A stretch of 64,000 nt of DNA from Coprococcus eutactus. GTDB lineage: Bacteria; Bacillota; Clostridia; Lachnospirales; Lachnospiraceae. The DNA lies in NCBI RefSeq assembly GCF_025149915.1, contig NZ_CP102278.1, positions 186,001 to 250,000 on the forward strand. Reading direction: 5' to 3'. The notes under the pieces were generated by a model that was not told where the DNA came from, did not search any database, and saw only the letters and a list, made by a program, of their open reading frames with translations. Below, in pieces: positions 54,298-63,896 of the stretch (within the stretch, counting starts at the first letter, position 1; every line of letters starts with the position of its first letter). A program made the translations under genes and the position numbers.

Positions 54298-55897
54298 GAA
54301 AAATGCCATTATTTTGGCTGCGGGAAAGTCTAACAGATTTGCCCCATTCACCTATGAGAAGCCGAAGGGGCTTTTCAGGGTAAAAGGAGAGATACTGGTT
54401 GAGAGACAGATTGAACAGCTGAGAGAAGCAGGCGTTGAAGATATTTGTATAGTTGTTGGTTACATGAAGGAAAAGTTCTTCTATCTTGAGGATAAGTACG
54501 GGGTGAAGCTTATAATCAACAACACATTTGCATCAAAGGGCAATATCGTATCGCTCTATGCTGCAAGAGAGTATCTGGGCAACACATTTATATGTTGTGC
54601 AGATCACTATTATCCGGAAAATCCATTTATGGATGACAACAAGGATAATGTATCATACAGACTCTGCTCATATAAGATGGGCAAGTTCAGGGAGTTTGAG
54701 GTTGACTGTTCAGATGCGGGCGTTATAACCGGTTCGTATATAGGCGGACACGATGCATATGCCATGGTTGGACAGGCATACTTCAACGAAGGATTTTCCA
54801 AGACATTCAGAATGCTTTTGGAACGAGAGATAGATGATTTTGGTGTCGCATCCATGTTCTGGGAGGAGTTCTACGCAAAGCATGAGAAGCAGCTCACGCT
54901 CTACTGTAAGAAGGTAAACGACTCTGCGGTCCTGGAGTTCGATTCAGTCAACGATCTGAGAAGATTTGACTCTGAATTCCTGATGAACGTAGACTCAGAG
55001 ATAGTAACAAATATTTGCAAGGTTCTGGGATGCAAGCCCGAGGAGATCAACGACATCAACGTAATACAGGCAGGTCTCACAAATGTATCGTTCTGTTTCA
55101 CTGTAAATGGAGCCAAATATGTATACAGACATCCGGGCGGAACGTCCGGCAACATCGTCAACAGAAAGTCTGAGGTATATACACAGACTAAGGCGAAAGA
55201 GATAGGAGCCGACAAGACACTTATCTACATTGACGAAGAGGGCTGGAAGATATCACATTTCGTGGAAAATATCATGGAGTGCGATTTTGAGAAGTATCCT
55301 GATCAGCTCGACAAGGCAATGGAGTATCTGAGAGCGGTTCATGAGGTCGAGGTGTCCGAGAACGCGGAGGTCAAGCATTACGATCTCGTCAGCGAGGCAC
55401 TCAGACTTATGAAGCTTGCATGTGCCACAAAGGGCAACCTGTTCGTGGAATTTGCAGATATAATAAACAAAGTTACAAAGCTTGGCGAGTACGTCAAGGA
55501 GGACATGGACAAGTACGGTATGAAGTACACACTGTGTCACAATGATGTATATGAACCAAACTTCCTGGCAACATCGGATGGTGGTTTCTATCTGATAGAC
55601 TGGGAGTTTGGCGGAATAAACGATCCTGCCAGTGACATTTGCGGTATGCTCTGCAGATATTACTATACAGACGAGCAGATCGAGTTCTACCTGAAGAAGT
55701 TCTTTGGACGTGAACTCACATATGAGGAGCATAGACATTATATAGCATTTATTCCTATATGTGGTTTCTACTTCTTCTGCTGGTCACTGTACAAGGGTAG
55801 TGCGGGCGAGGAGGATGGTTTCTTCTTCCTGCAGTGCTACAGGACATGCAACAGATTTCTTGACAAGGCGATCGCGTCATATGAGAGTGAGCAGTGA
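54290..55897 (+). CDS. Fused CTP:phosphocholine cytidylyltransferase and choline kinase (LicC-LicA)
   Basis: A 535-residue two-domain protein. The N-terminal nucleotidyltransferase (about 1-235) starts with AIILAAGKSNRFAPFTYEKPKGL, the LicC-type CTP loop. The C-terminal kinase (about 240-535) shows an aminoglycoside-phosphotransferase/choline-kinase fold: VIQAGLTNVSFCF, the catalytic CHNDVYEPNFL (HxDxxxxN) and LIDWEFGGINDPASDI. Together they would turn choline into CDP-choline, the donor for LicD encoded just upstream. AAGGAGG precedes the ATG. Choline uptake (LicB-like) is not in this window. Ethanolamine or another amino-alcohol could be the substrate instead. Confidence 0.87.
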   Translation: MIKKNAIILAAGKSNRFAPFTYEKPKGLFRVKGEILVERQIEQLREAGVEDICIVVGYMKEKFFYLEDKYGVKLIINNTFASKGNIVSLYAAREYLGNTFICCADHYYPENPFMDDNKDNVSYRLCSYKMGKFREFEVDCSDAGVITGSYIGGHDAYAMVGQAYFNEGFSKTFRMLLEREIDDFGVASMFWEEFYAKHEKQLTLYCKKVNDSAVLEFDSVNDLRRFDSEFLMNVDSEIVTNICKVLGCKPEEINDINVIQAGLTNVSFCFTVNGAKYVYRHPGGTSGNIVNRKSEVYTQTKAKEIGADKTLIYIDEEGWKISHFVENIMECDFEKYPDQLDKAMEYLRAVHEVEVSENAEVKHYDLVSEALRLMKLACATKGNLFVEFADIINKVTKLGEYVKEDMDKYGMKYTLCHNDVYEPNFLATSDGGFYLIDWEFGGINDPASDICGMLCRYYYTDEQIEFYLKKFFGRELTYEEHRHYIAFIPICGFYFFCWSLYKGSAGEEDGFFFLQCYRTCNRFLDKAIASYESEQ

Positions 55898-55984
55898 TGC
55901 AGAGAGGACCTTATAAGGTGACAGAGATATTAAATTTGAGAAATTATATCTGAGAATTAGATTTTTCATAAGGAAGGACAAGAG

Positions 55985-56707
55985 ATGAACATAGCAGTTA
56001 TATTGGCTGGTGGCGTTGGCTCAAGAGTTGGCGCGGGAATGCCTAAACAGTTTGTAAAGATACTTGGCAAGCCGGTCATCGTTTACACGATAGAGGCTTT
56101 TCAGAAACATGAGGATATAGATGCCATCGAGGTCGTGTGTGTCAAGTCGCATATTGATTATATGAAAGAACTTGTTGACACCTACGGTCTCAGCAAAGTT
56201 AAATGGATAACTGAGGGCGGCGCTGATTTTCAGGGCTCGGTTCTCAATGGAATAAACAATCTTCAGGACAAGTGTTCAGAGGACGACATAGTGCTGGTTC
56301 ATTTCGGTGCTTCACCGTTTGTGGAGGGAGACATCATAGCAGATGCGGTCAGAGTATGTAAGATAAAGGGCAATGCCATATCGACAACTCCATTTTACCT
56401 TCTCTCAGGTGTTAAGGATGACGATGAGAAGACTACAAAGTGGATAGACAGAGATACTATAGCCTGCATGAACAGTCCACATGCCTTCAGATACGGTTAT
56501 ATCAGGGATATATATAAGAGAGCGGTTGAGACTGGAGTTATCAAGGAAGTTGAGCCGCACACAACAACTCTTATGTACAAGATGGGAGAGACTATATACT
56601 TCTCAAAGGGAAGTCAGTCCAACATCAAGATAACGACCAAGGAAGATCTGGATCTGTTTGAGGGATATGTGCTCATGAAGCAGAGGCATGCCCAGGAAGA
56701 TAAATAA
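55985..56707 (+). CDS. IspD/TarI-like cytidylyltransferase
   Basis: A 240-residue CTP-dependent enzyme with the IspD/TarI fold. The N-terminal loop is VILAGGVGSRVGAGMPKQFVKILGKPV. The family's VHDAARPF segment reads VHFGASPF, so the usual Arg is Ser; this may mean altered substrate choice. In isoprenoid synthesis IspD makes CDP-methylerythritol; in wall polymers TarI makes CDP-ribitol. The polymer-biosynthesis neighbourhood favours a TarI-like role, but no TarJ-type dehydrogenase is adjacent. An AAGGA site precedes the ATG; a strong terminator follows. Confidence 0.8.
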   Translation: MNIAVILAGGVGSRVGAGMPKQFVKILGKPVIVYTIEAFQKHEDIDAIEVVCVKSHIDYMKELVDTYGLSKVKWITEGGADFQGSVLNGINNLQDKCSEDDIVLVHFGASPFVEGDIIADAVRVCKIKGNAISTTPFYLLSGVKDDDEKTTKWIDRDTIACMNSPHAFRYGYIRDIYKRAVETGVIKEVEPHTTTLMYKMGETIYFSKGSQSNIKITTKEDLDLFEGYVLMKQRHAQEDK

Positions 56708-56726
56708 TACAGATAACAAAAATTAT

Positions 56727-56776
56727 AAAAGCGGAGGATTTGACTAAAACTATAAACAAAGCCCTCCGCTTTTTCG
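56727..56776 (+). terminator. Terminator after the cytidylyltransferase gene
   Basis: AAAAGCGGAGG (56727-56737) pairs with CCTCCGCTTTTT (56763-56774), followed by T residues. Confidence 0.88.
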
Positions 56777-56791
56777 TTGTAATGTATTCTA

Positions 56792-56820
56792 TTGACTTTT
56801 GAAGACAATAGTTGTATAAG
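56792..56820 (+). promoter_or_regulatory. Promoter of the glycosyltransferase/exporter operon
   Basis: TTGACT (56792-56797) and TATAAG (56815-56820) are separated by 17 nt, about 77 nt before the first glycosyltransferase gene. Confidence 0.65.
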
Positions 56821-56896
56821 TAAGTAAGCTATGCGTTCTGCGGACTTTTGGAGAAAGACCGTGAACACTCCTTGGATAAGAATAGGTGTTTGATAT

Positions 56897-57679
56897 ATGA
56901 GATTAGAGATACTGCTTTCGTGCATGAATCTCCGTGGTGAAGACATAGTCGAAAAATCCTGCATAAAGTCTGATACACTGATAGTTGACCAGTGCGGACA
57001 TGACGGATACAGAGAGTATGAGAAAGACGGCAGGAAGATCAGAATATATTCGGTGAATGACACGGGACTTACAAAAAGTAGAAATTATGCGATAAAGAAA
57101 TCAACAGCAGATATATGTCTTCTGTGTGATGATGATGAAGTTTTTGTTGATAACTATGAAGAAGGAATATTGACCGCCTACAAGGATATCCCGGAGGCGG
57201 ATGTGATGATATTTGACATAGGCAATCAGAAGACGATACACCGGGACAAACCGACAAAGCTTGGATATTTTGATCTGATGCATGTCGCGTCATGGCAGAT
57301 TTCATTTCGCAGAAAAAGCCTGATAGAGAATGACGTATATTTTGATGAGCGAATGGGAGCCGGCTCGGGTAATGGGGCAGAGGAAGAACTTAAGTTCCTT
57401 ACAGATTGTAGAAAAAAAGGCCTTGCGATATACTTTGTTCCATTTGTCATAGCCGATGTGGCGCAGACAAAATCGACATGGTTCAAAGGATATGATGAGC
57501 AGTTCTTCATCAACAGAGGAAACACGACAAGATATATAATGGGATATGTACCAGCACTTCTGTATGCGGTATACTACAGCGTCAGAAAGAGACATCAGTT
57601 TAACAGAGACATTTCGTGGTTCAAAGCCTTCAGGTTGATTCTGAAGGGCATGCATGAGAACCGGCTGGGAAAGAATTAA
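56897..57679 (+). CDS. Family 2-like glycosyltransferase (first)
   Basis: A 260-residue GT-A type enzyme. SVNDTGLTKSRNYAIKKSTADICLLCDDDEVF (about 52-83) holds the nucleotide-sugar region and the Asp-rich metal motif; ERMGAGSGNGAEEELKFL resembles the acceptor/catalytic acidic region. It lacks the usual N-terminal PxYN start, so it is a divergent member. A hydrophobic patch near 205-220 may associate with the membrane. It starts the operon running through to glf and would add a sugar to the surface polymer. Confidence 0.78.
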   Translation: MRLEILLSCMNLRGEDIVEKSCIKSDTLIVDQCGHDGYREYEKDGRKIRIYSVNDTGLTKSRNYAIKKSTADICLLCDDDEVFVDNYEEGILTAYKDIPEADVMIFDIGNQKTIHRDKPTKLGYFDLMHVASWQISFRRKSLIENDVYFDERMGAGSGNGAEEELKFLTDCRKKGLAIYFVPFVIADVAQTKSTWFKGYDEQFFINRGNTTRYIMGYVPALLYAVYYSVRKRHQFNRDISWFKAFRLILKGMHENRLGKN

Positions 57680-57700
57680 GTTGAAAATAGGTAGATAGAA

Positions 57701-58732
57701 ATGAGCGAAAAGATATTAAGCGTTATAATTCCGTCCTACAACAGCAAGCCATACCTTGACAAATGTCTGGCATCGCTGATAGTTCCAGACAGAATGGATC
57801 AGATGGATATCATAGTTGTCAACGATGGTTCAACAGATGGAAGTGAGGCGATCTGTCAGGATTATATAAACAGATATCCGGACAGTGTGTCGCTGATAAA
57901 TAAAGAGAACGGCGGGCATGGATCCGCTATCAACGCGGGATCGGAAGCCGCCAGAGGAAAGTACATGAAGGTACTGGATGCTGATGACTGGTTTAACACA
58001 GAGAGTATTCCTGAGTTTCTGGATATCATTTCAGGGGCATCTGCGGATGTGGTACTCACATGTCATCACACCATCAATATAAGCACTGGCGAGATAAAGA
58101 ACTGGAGATGCTTCCCGGATGAGCCTGGAAGAGAGTACACCATGGAGGAGGTCATGGGCAACTGGAAGAACTTCGACAGAAGCCTGACATTCCACGGTAT
58201 AACATACAGAACTGAGTTCTACAGAGAGCACGGTGTAAAGCTTGCAGAGAATGTGTTCTATGAGGATCATGAATATGCAACATATCCATGCTGTGTGGCT
58301 CACACCATACTCCCTCTTGGACTGTTCATATATGAATATAGAATAGGAGATGTCTCACAGAGTGTATCTGCGGAAAACCAGCTGAAGAGGATAGACCACA
58401 CCAAGATGGTCATAGTCAAGATGCTGAAGAACAGGGTGGATATAACGGATCAGTGGGCTCTCGAGTACTGTGATAAAAAGATACATTTGCTATTGCTGAG
58501 TTTTATGGTTACTTCCATGTTGTGCGACCCCGACAGGAAAAAGGGCGTGGCGCGTGTAGATCAGCTGATGGGATATATAGCAAAGAAAGACAGACATGTT
58601 GTTGAGATGACCATGAGTCATTACAAGATACTCAAGCTTCTCAATGCGGCTCATGTCGGCCTGGAGGGCTACAACAGGATGCTGAATTCAAAGCTTTACA
58701 ACAAGCTGAGGCATAACAAGAGTTTTGACTAG
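57701..58732 (+). CDS. Family 2 glycosyltransferase (second)
   Basis: A 343-residue GT2 enzyme. LSVIIPSYNSKPYLDKCLASL (N-terminal strand), VVNDGSTDGS and MKVLDADDWF (metal-binding DxD) are textbook. The C-terminal part is polar without clear membrane spans. An AGGT site precedes the ATG, 21 nt after the first glycosyltransferase stop, and its stop falls 29 nt before the permease start. The sugar donor is unknown. Confidence 0.88.
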   Translation: MSEKILSVIIPSYNSKPYLDKCLASLIVPDRMDQMDIIVVNDGSTDGSEAICQDYINRYPDSVSLINKENGGHGSAINAGSEAARGKYMKVLDADDWFNTESIPEFLDIISGASADVVLTCHHTINISTGEIKNWRCFPDEPGREYTMEEVMGNWKNFDRSLTFHGITYRTEFYREHGVKLAENVFYEDHEYATYPCCVAHTILPLGLFIYEYRIGDVSQSVSAENQLKRIDHTKMVIVKMLKNRVDITDQWALEYCDKKIHLLLLSFMVTSMLCDPDRKKGVARVDQLMGYIAKKDRHVVEMTMSHYKILKLLNAAHVGLEGYNRMLNSKLYNKLRHNKSFD

Positions 58733-58760
58733 AGATTATATGATGGAGGATAGACATAAA

Positions 58761-59549
58761 ATGAAAGTGAAAAGCGGTAGCTTTTTGGAAGTTTTTAATT
58801 ACAAAGACCTTTTGAACCAGCTTGTTTCGAGAGATATCAAGCTTAAGTATAGAAGAAGTTTTCTGGGATATGTGTGGAGTATACTAAATCCGCTGCTCGT
58901 TATGATAGTAATGGTTATAGTATTTTCGAAGATGTTTGACAGAAAGATACCGCACTTCCCTGTATATCTGTTTGCAGGACGTATACTGTATGAATTTGTA
59001 ATAGGCTCATGTGGCAAGGCGCTCGGAAGTATCACCGATAACTCGGCACTGCTCAAGAAGACATACGTGTCGAAATTCATGTTCCCGCTTGCCAAGATAA
59101 CAAGTTCACTGGTGGACTGCCTGTTTTCGCTCGGAGCATTCCTTCTTGTAATCATATTTACAAGATCCCCGTTTTACTGGACCATGCTCCTGTTTCCAAT
59201 AGTGTTCTTTCAGGCTTATCTGTTTGCCTGCGGAATGGGATTTTTCCTTGCACAGCTTCATGTATTTTTCAGGGATACAAGATATATATGGAATGCCATA
59301 ACCACTATGTGGATGTATTGTTCGGCTATATTCTATCCGATCAGTATGCTTCCTGACTGGTTGGAATTCCTTGTGACATATTTCAATCCATTGTATGTGT
59401 ATATCAGCCAGTTTAGAAGTATAGCTCACACGGGCACGCTTCCTGATCCTATCATCGTGGGACTTGGTTTTGCCTATGCTATTGTATTCTTTGGTATAGG
59501 AACCTTGTCATTCAAGAAGAATCAGGATAAATTCATTCTTTATATATAG
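58761..59549 (+). CDS. ABC-2 polysaccharide exporter permease (TagG/Wzm-like)
   Basis: A 262-residue permease with about six membrane segments. The N-terminal amphipathic stretch FNYKDLLNQLVSRDIKLKYRRSFLGYVWSILNPLL is typical of TagG/Wzm proteins that export teichoic acid or O-antigen-type polymers on undecaprenyl carriers. ATG 58761 lies 11 nt after GGAGG; earlier in-frame ATGs at 58740 and 58743 are possible. The ATPase follows 12 nt later. Confidence 0.9.
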   Translation: MKVKSGSFLEVFNYKDLLNQLVSRDIKLKYRRSFLGYVWSILNPLLVMIVMVIVFSKMFDRKIPHFPVYLFAGRILYEFVIGSCGKALGSITDNSALLKKTYVSKFMFPLAKITSSLVDCLFSLGAFLLVIIFTRSPFYWTMLLFPIVFFQAYLFACGMGFFLAQLHVFFRDTRYIWNAITTMWMYCSAIFYPISMLPDWLEFLVTYFNPLYVYISQFRSIAHTGTLPDPIIVGLGFAYAIVFFGIGTLSFKKNQDKFILYI

Positions 59550-59561
59550 GAGGTGAGTCTG

Positions 59562-60788
59562 ATGAGCACAATAGATCACAACAAAGAGACACATGAGGTC
59601 AGCAGAGTGTTTACATCAAATGCACAGCAGACCACAACAGTTGCGGATGGTGAGACCATCATAGAACTGAATGATGTCACGATAAGATTTAACAAGAATA
59701 ACCTCAAGGTCGACAATCTGAAGGAGTACTTCATACGTCTTGTCACCAAGCAGCTCATGTTCCAGGAGTTCATAGCGCTCAGGAACATCAACCTGCAAAT
59801 CAAGAAGGGCGAAGCTTGGGGATTCGTCGGAACAAATGGAGCTGGTAAATCAACTCTTCTCAAGGTTGTTAGCAGAATATTGAAGCCGTCCATGGGAAGC
59901 GTGAAGGTGTCGGGAACTGTTGCGGCGCTCATAGAGCTTGGTGCTGGAATAGACCCACAGCTCACTGCCAGAGAAAATATATTCCTAAACGGAACACTCC
60001 TTGGTTACTCCAAGGAATTTATAGAGTCAAAGTTTGACGAGATAGTGGAGTTCTCAGAACTTCAGGAGTTCCTTGATTCACCGGTCAAGAACTTTTCATC
60101 AGGTATGAAGACAAGACTTGCATTTTCAATCGCAACGGCGGTTGAACCTGACATACTCATAGCAGATGAGATCCTGGCAGTTGGAGATCTAAAGTTCAGA
60201 AAGAAATGTAATGCCAAGATGGATGAGATGCTCAAGGGTGGAACAACTCTACTGTACGTGTCACACAATATTGCGTCTGTAAAGAAACAGTGCAGCAAGG
60301 CTATGTGGCTTGATCATGGCAATATAATAATGGTTGGAGATTCCGCTAAGGTATGCGATGCATTCCAGAAGGAGATGGAATCACCTGTGCCGATCATTTT
60401 AGGAGGCGCAAGAGACGGCGGTCCGGTGGATCCGGATACAGTTATGGAACCTGTTATTAACACGTTGGCTGATGCCGAGATAATAGCCGATGCAGCCAAG
60501 AAAGCGGCGGCTGAGGCTGAAAAGAAAGCTGCATCTGCAAAGAAGACTGCTGCGGCGGCAGCAAAGAAGGCGGAGGCTGCAAAAAAAGCGGCTGAGGAAG
60601 CTGAAAAGAAAGCTGAGGAGATGGCTGAAGCTGAGAATCATGATAAAGTCGAAGCCGGGGCTGAGACAGAGAGTGGAAAGGCAGATGCATCAGCTGAGTC
60701 CAACCCTGCTGAAGAAAAGACAGAAACAGCGAATGTAGATAACAAAGCTGTGAATGTGGATAATGAGGCGGAGAAGCCACAGGAATAG
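59562..60788 (+). CDS. Polysaccharide ABC exporter ATPase with Ala/Lys/Glu-rich tail
   Basis: A 408-residue TagH/Wzt-type ATPase. Walker A GTNGAGKST (about 88-96), the signature NFSSGMKTRLAF and Walker B ILIADEILAVGD are all in the exporter-family form. From about 305 the sequence becomes an Ala/Lys/Glu-rich heptad-like coil (AKKAAAEAEKKAASAKKTAA and onward), then an acidic Glu/Asn/Asp-rich end. Wzt proteins usually carry a carbohydrate-binding domain there and TagH a membrane-linked tail; this TolA-like coil is unusual. ATG 59562 has an AGGAGGTGA site. It pairs with the preceding permease. Confidence 0.9.
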   Translation: MSTIDHNKETHEVSRVFTSNAQQTTTVADGETIIELNDVTIRFNKNNLKVDNLKEYFIRLVTKQLMFQEFIALRNINLQIKKGEAWGFVGTNGAGKSTLLKVVSRILKPSMGSVKVSGTVAALIELGAGIDPQLTARENIFLNGTLLGYSKEFIESKFDEIVEFSELQEFLDSPVKNFSSGMKTRLAFSIATAVEPDILIADEILAVGDLKFRKKCNAKMDEMLKGGTTLLYVSHNIASVKKQCSKAMWLDHGNIIMVGDSAKVCDAFQKEMESPVPIILGGARDGGPVDPDTVMEPVINTLADAEIIADAAKKAAAEAEKKAASAKKTAAAAAKKAEAAKKAAEEAEKKAEEMAEAENHDKVEAGAETESGKADASAESNPAEEKTETANVDNKAVNVDNEAEKPQE

Positions 60789-60860
60789 GGAATTGCACTA
60801 AATTATATATGAGTATAATTAAAATAAAGATGATTCACAAGACATAGGAGGATAGGAGTA

Positions 60861-62693
60861 ATGTTACAAAGTGTAAAGTTGCAGAATGTTATGCTTCAGA
60901 TGAATCTGGATATGAATATAGTTGATTATCCTGAGTTCAGTGCTATAGGCAAGGATTATAGATCGCCATTTACTTATGATTCAGATAAAAAATGCCATAT
61001 AGTGCAGAAGTTTAACCGAGTCAATTTTATGAGTTATTTCAATTGCATACAGGTTAAGAGGTGGGCTGAATATACAGGTGTAAAGAACTTTAAACTTCAT
61101 CTTACAATGAAGGGGAAGGCGAATATATCGGTGTATGCAATATATGCTGCCTCGGTTGCGGTAACATACAATACACTTTGCGATCAGGTTGTAGAGTGCG
61201 ATGAGGTCAGCGAGGTTGTCATAAGCATTCCTGAAACAGACAAGGCACTTGTTGGATTCAGAATGGATGCTCTTGAGGACGTGGAGGTATACAGTGGATA
61301 TTACTCCGGAGATATAGAAGAAGACAGAATAAGAAATGTCAACATTTCGCTTGCGACCACAACATTCAAGAAGCAGGAATACATCAAGAGAAATATCGAC
61401 CTTATCAAGAAGAATGTTCTGTGTGAGGGAAGTGACCTGAAGGGACATCTTTTCGTGCACGTAATTGATAATGACAGAGAACTTGATCCGGAGGAACTTG
61501 ATTCAGAGGATCTGAAGGTATACATGAACAATAATGTAGGTGGTGCCGGTGGATTTACGCGAGGTATGATAGAGGCTCTTCATAGAGAGGACAAGCCTAC
61601 TCATGTTCTTCTGATGGATGATGATGTAATGGTCATGCCTGAGAGTTTGTTCAGGACATATTATCTCTTGAGGATTCTCAAGGATGAATACAAGAAGTGC
61701 TTCTTAAGTGGAGCCATGTTTGACTACGATATCCGTGAGAGACAGTATGAAGATGTAGGATATGTCCATAAGAATGATGGATCATACGGTCCGATAAAGA
61801 AGCCTATGGACATGAGAAACATATCTAATATAGTGCAAAATGAAAACTACAGCTTTGATGTCGAGGATGCGTATGCAGGATGGTGGTACTGCTGTATTCC
61901 TGTTGAGCACATTGAGGAGAGAGGACTCCCTCTTCCAGTCTTCGTAAGAGGTGATGATGTAGAGTTTTCACTTAGAAACAAGCCTGGATTTATTGCACTC
62001 AATGGTATATGTATCTGGCATGTGGGATTTGCTGGCAAGTTCAATGCTGCAATGGAGCTTTACCAGGTGCACAGAAACAGTTTTGTTATACAGGCTGCCA
62101 GTGGAATCTGTCAGGATGAGGATTTCCTTGCGAGAATTAAGATTATGTTCTGGAAGGATATCACAAGATTTGCGTACAACAATGCAGAGCTGCTTATTGA
62201 TGCTGTGGATGATTACCTCAAGGGGCCTGAGTATATCAAGACTCTTGACGGCGAGAAGAGTCTGAAGGAGCATAATGCCAAGAACGAGAAGCTTGTACCT
62301 CTCTCAGATCTTGGATATTCAGGAGAACTCCCAACAGATCCGTACAAGTATGAGAGCCTCAACAGATTACAAAAGCTTTGGTATGTGATAACCATCAATG
62401 GTCACCTTCTTCCAAACTTCCTGCTCAGAAGAACGCCTTATATCATCGCATATGATTGGTTCTTTGTTCCTGGTAAGAACTATATGAAGAAGACGCTTGT
62501 GGCAGTGAACAAAAATAACATGACAGGTGCAATAAGACCAATTAACAGAAAGAAGTGCTTCGCGCTCATAAAGAGATACAGAAAGGTGCTTTCAAAATAC
62601 AAGAAGACACATACGAAGGTGGATCAGGCATACAGGGATTCATTTAAGGAGATGACAACAGAGAAGTTCTGGAGAGATTATCTTCACATTTAG
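60861..62693 (+). CDS. GlfT2-like galactofuranosyltransferase
   Basis: A 610-residue enzyme resembling mycobacterial GlfT2. An N-terminal beta-rich domain (about 1-150) precedes a GT-A domain with NNNVGGAGGFTRGM (about 223-236), the metal motif VLLMDDDVMV, FVRGDDVEFSLR (the catalytic Asp-Asp-x-Glu region) and WHVGFAGKF (the conserved His). A C-terminal helical part (about 420-610) is also as in GlfT2. It would polymerise UDP-galactofuranose on the cytoplasmic side before export. An AGGAGG site precedes the ATG, and glf follows 36 nt later, strongly supporting the assignment. Confidence 0.88.
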   Translation: MLQSVKLQNVMLQMNLDMNIVDYPEFSAIGKDYRSPFTYDSDKKCHIVQKFNRVNFMSYFNCIQVKRWAEYTGVKNFKLHLTMKGKANISVYAIYAASVAVTYNTLCDQVVECDEVSEVVISIPETDKALVGFRMDALEDVEVYSGYYSGDIEEDRIRNVNISLATTTFKKQEYIKRNIDLIKKNVLCEGSDLKGHLFVHVIDNDRELDPEELDSEDLKVYMNNNVGGAGGFTRGMIEALHREDKPTHVLLMDDDVMVMPESLFRTYYLLRILKDEYKKCFLSGAMFDYDIRERQYEDVGYVHKNDGSYGPIKKPMDMRNISNIVQNENYSFDVEDAYAGWWYCCIPVEHIEERGLPLPVFVRGDDVEFSLRNKPGFIALNGICIWHVGFAGKFNAAMELYQVHRNSFVIQAASGICQDEDFLARIKIMFWKDITRFAYNNAELLIDAVDDYLKGPEYIKTLDGEKSLKEHNAKNEKLVPLSDLGYSGELPTDPYKYESLNRLQKLWYVITINGHLLPNFLLRRTPYIIAYDWFFVPGKNYMKKTLVAVNKNNMTGAIRPINRKKCFALIKRYRKVLSKYKKTHTKVDQAYRDSFKEMTTEKFWRDYLHI

Positions 62694-62729
62694 TAAATAT
62701 ACAAAAAAGGATAAGGAGGATAAAGAGAT

Positions 62730-63830
62730 ATGGCAAAGTATGATTACCTCATAGTAGGTGCTGGACTATTCGGTGCGGTATTTGCATACGAGGCAAATAA
62801 GAGAGGCAAGAGCTGTCTTGTTATCGACAAGCGTTCACACATCGCAGGAAACATTTACACGGAACAGATAGAGGGGATAAATGTACACAAGTACGGTGCA
62901 CATATATTCCACACATCTGATAAGAAGATATGGGAGTATGTAAATCAGTTCGCAGAGTTCAATAACTATATCAACTCACCTGTTGCTTCATACAAGGATG
63001 AACTGTATAACCTGCCATTCAATATGAACACATTCAGCAAGATGTGGGGTATTAAGAAGCCTTCAGAGGCAAAGGCTATCATTGAGAAGCAGATTGCAGA
63101 CCTGAACATCGGAGAGCCCAAGAACCTCGAGGAGCAGGCTCTGAAGCTGGCTGGTACAGATGTATATGAGAAGCTTGTAAAGGGATACACAGAGAAGCAG
63201 TGGGGAAGACCTTGTACGGAGCTTCCTGCATTCATCATCAAGAGACTGCCTTTAAGATTCATATATGACAACAACTACTTTAATGATCGTTTCCAGGGAA
63301 TCCCTATGGGCGGATACACACAGATCATTGAGAAGATGCTTGAGGGTGCAGATGTCAAGACTGATACAGATTATTTCGACTTCATCAAGGAGAATCCAGA
63401 CATCGCGGACAAGACAGTTTATACAGGTATGATAGATGAGTTCTTCGGATTCCAGTATGGTCCGCTTGAGTATCGTTCAGTAAGATTTGAAACAGAAGTT
63501 CTTGATGAGGAGAATTATCAGGGAAATGCAGTTGTGAACTACACACACAGGGATGTCCCTTACACAAGAATCATTGAGCATAAGCATTTTGAGTTTGGCA
63601 AGCAGCCAAAGACTGTTATCAGCCGTGAGTACTCAGCAGAGTGGAAACCGGGTGTAGAGCCATATTATCCGGTGAACAATGACAAGAACAATGCGCTCTA
63701 TGAGAAGTACAGAGAGCTTGCTGAGACACGTAAAGACGTTATATTCGGCGGAAGACTTGGACAGTACAAGTATTATGATATGGACAAGGTAATAGCAGCA
63801 GCACTTGATTGCGTAGAGAACGAATTCTAA
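62730..63830 (+). CDS. glf: UDP-galactopyranose mutase
   Basis: A 366-residue FAD enzyme that converts UDP-galactopyranose to UDP-galactofuranose. The FAD loop IVGAGLFGAVFA, KRSHIAGN, KYGAHIFHT, TEKQWGRP (with the mutase Trp), RLPLRF and GRLGQYKYYDMD are all diagnostic; length is normal. An AAGGAGG site precedes the ATG. As the last gene of the exporter operon it feeds the GlfT2-like enzyme with donor made from galKTE products. Confidence 0.97.
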   Translation: MAKYDYLIVGAGLFGAVFAYEANKRGKSCLVIDKRSHIAGNIYTEQIEGINVHKYGAHIFHTSDKKIWEYVNQFAEFNNYINSPVASYKDELYNLPFNMNTFSKMWGIKKPSEAKAIIEKQIADLNIGEPKNLEEQALKLAGTDVYEKLVKGYTEKQWGRPCTELPAFIIKRLPLRFIYDNNYFNDRFQGIPMGGYTQIIEKMLEGADVKTDTDYFDFIKENPDIADKTVYTGMIDEFFGFQYGPLEYRSVRFETEVLDEENYQGNAVVNYTHRDVPYTRIIEHKHFEFGKQPKTVISREYSAEWKPGVEPYYPVNNDKNNALYEKYRELAETRKDVIFGGRLGQYKYYDMDKVIAAALDCVENEF

Positions 63831-63840
63831 GACAAAGTAT

Positions 63841-63896
63841 AAAAAGACACATTTGGAGATTGGAGCTTTACAGTCTCTGAATGTGTCTTTTTTGTT
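63841..63896 (+). terminator. Terminator of the glycan operon
   Basis: AAAAAGACACATT pairs with AATGTGTCTTTTTT (63841-63853 and about 63880-63893), with an inner GAGA/TCTC stem, followed by T residues. The last ~100 nt of the window after it show no gene or recognised element. Confidence 0.88.
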
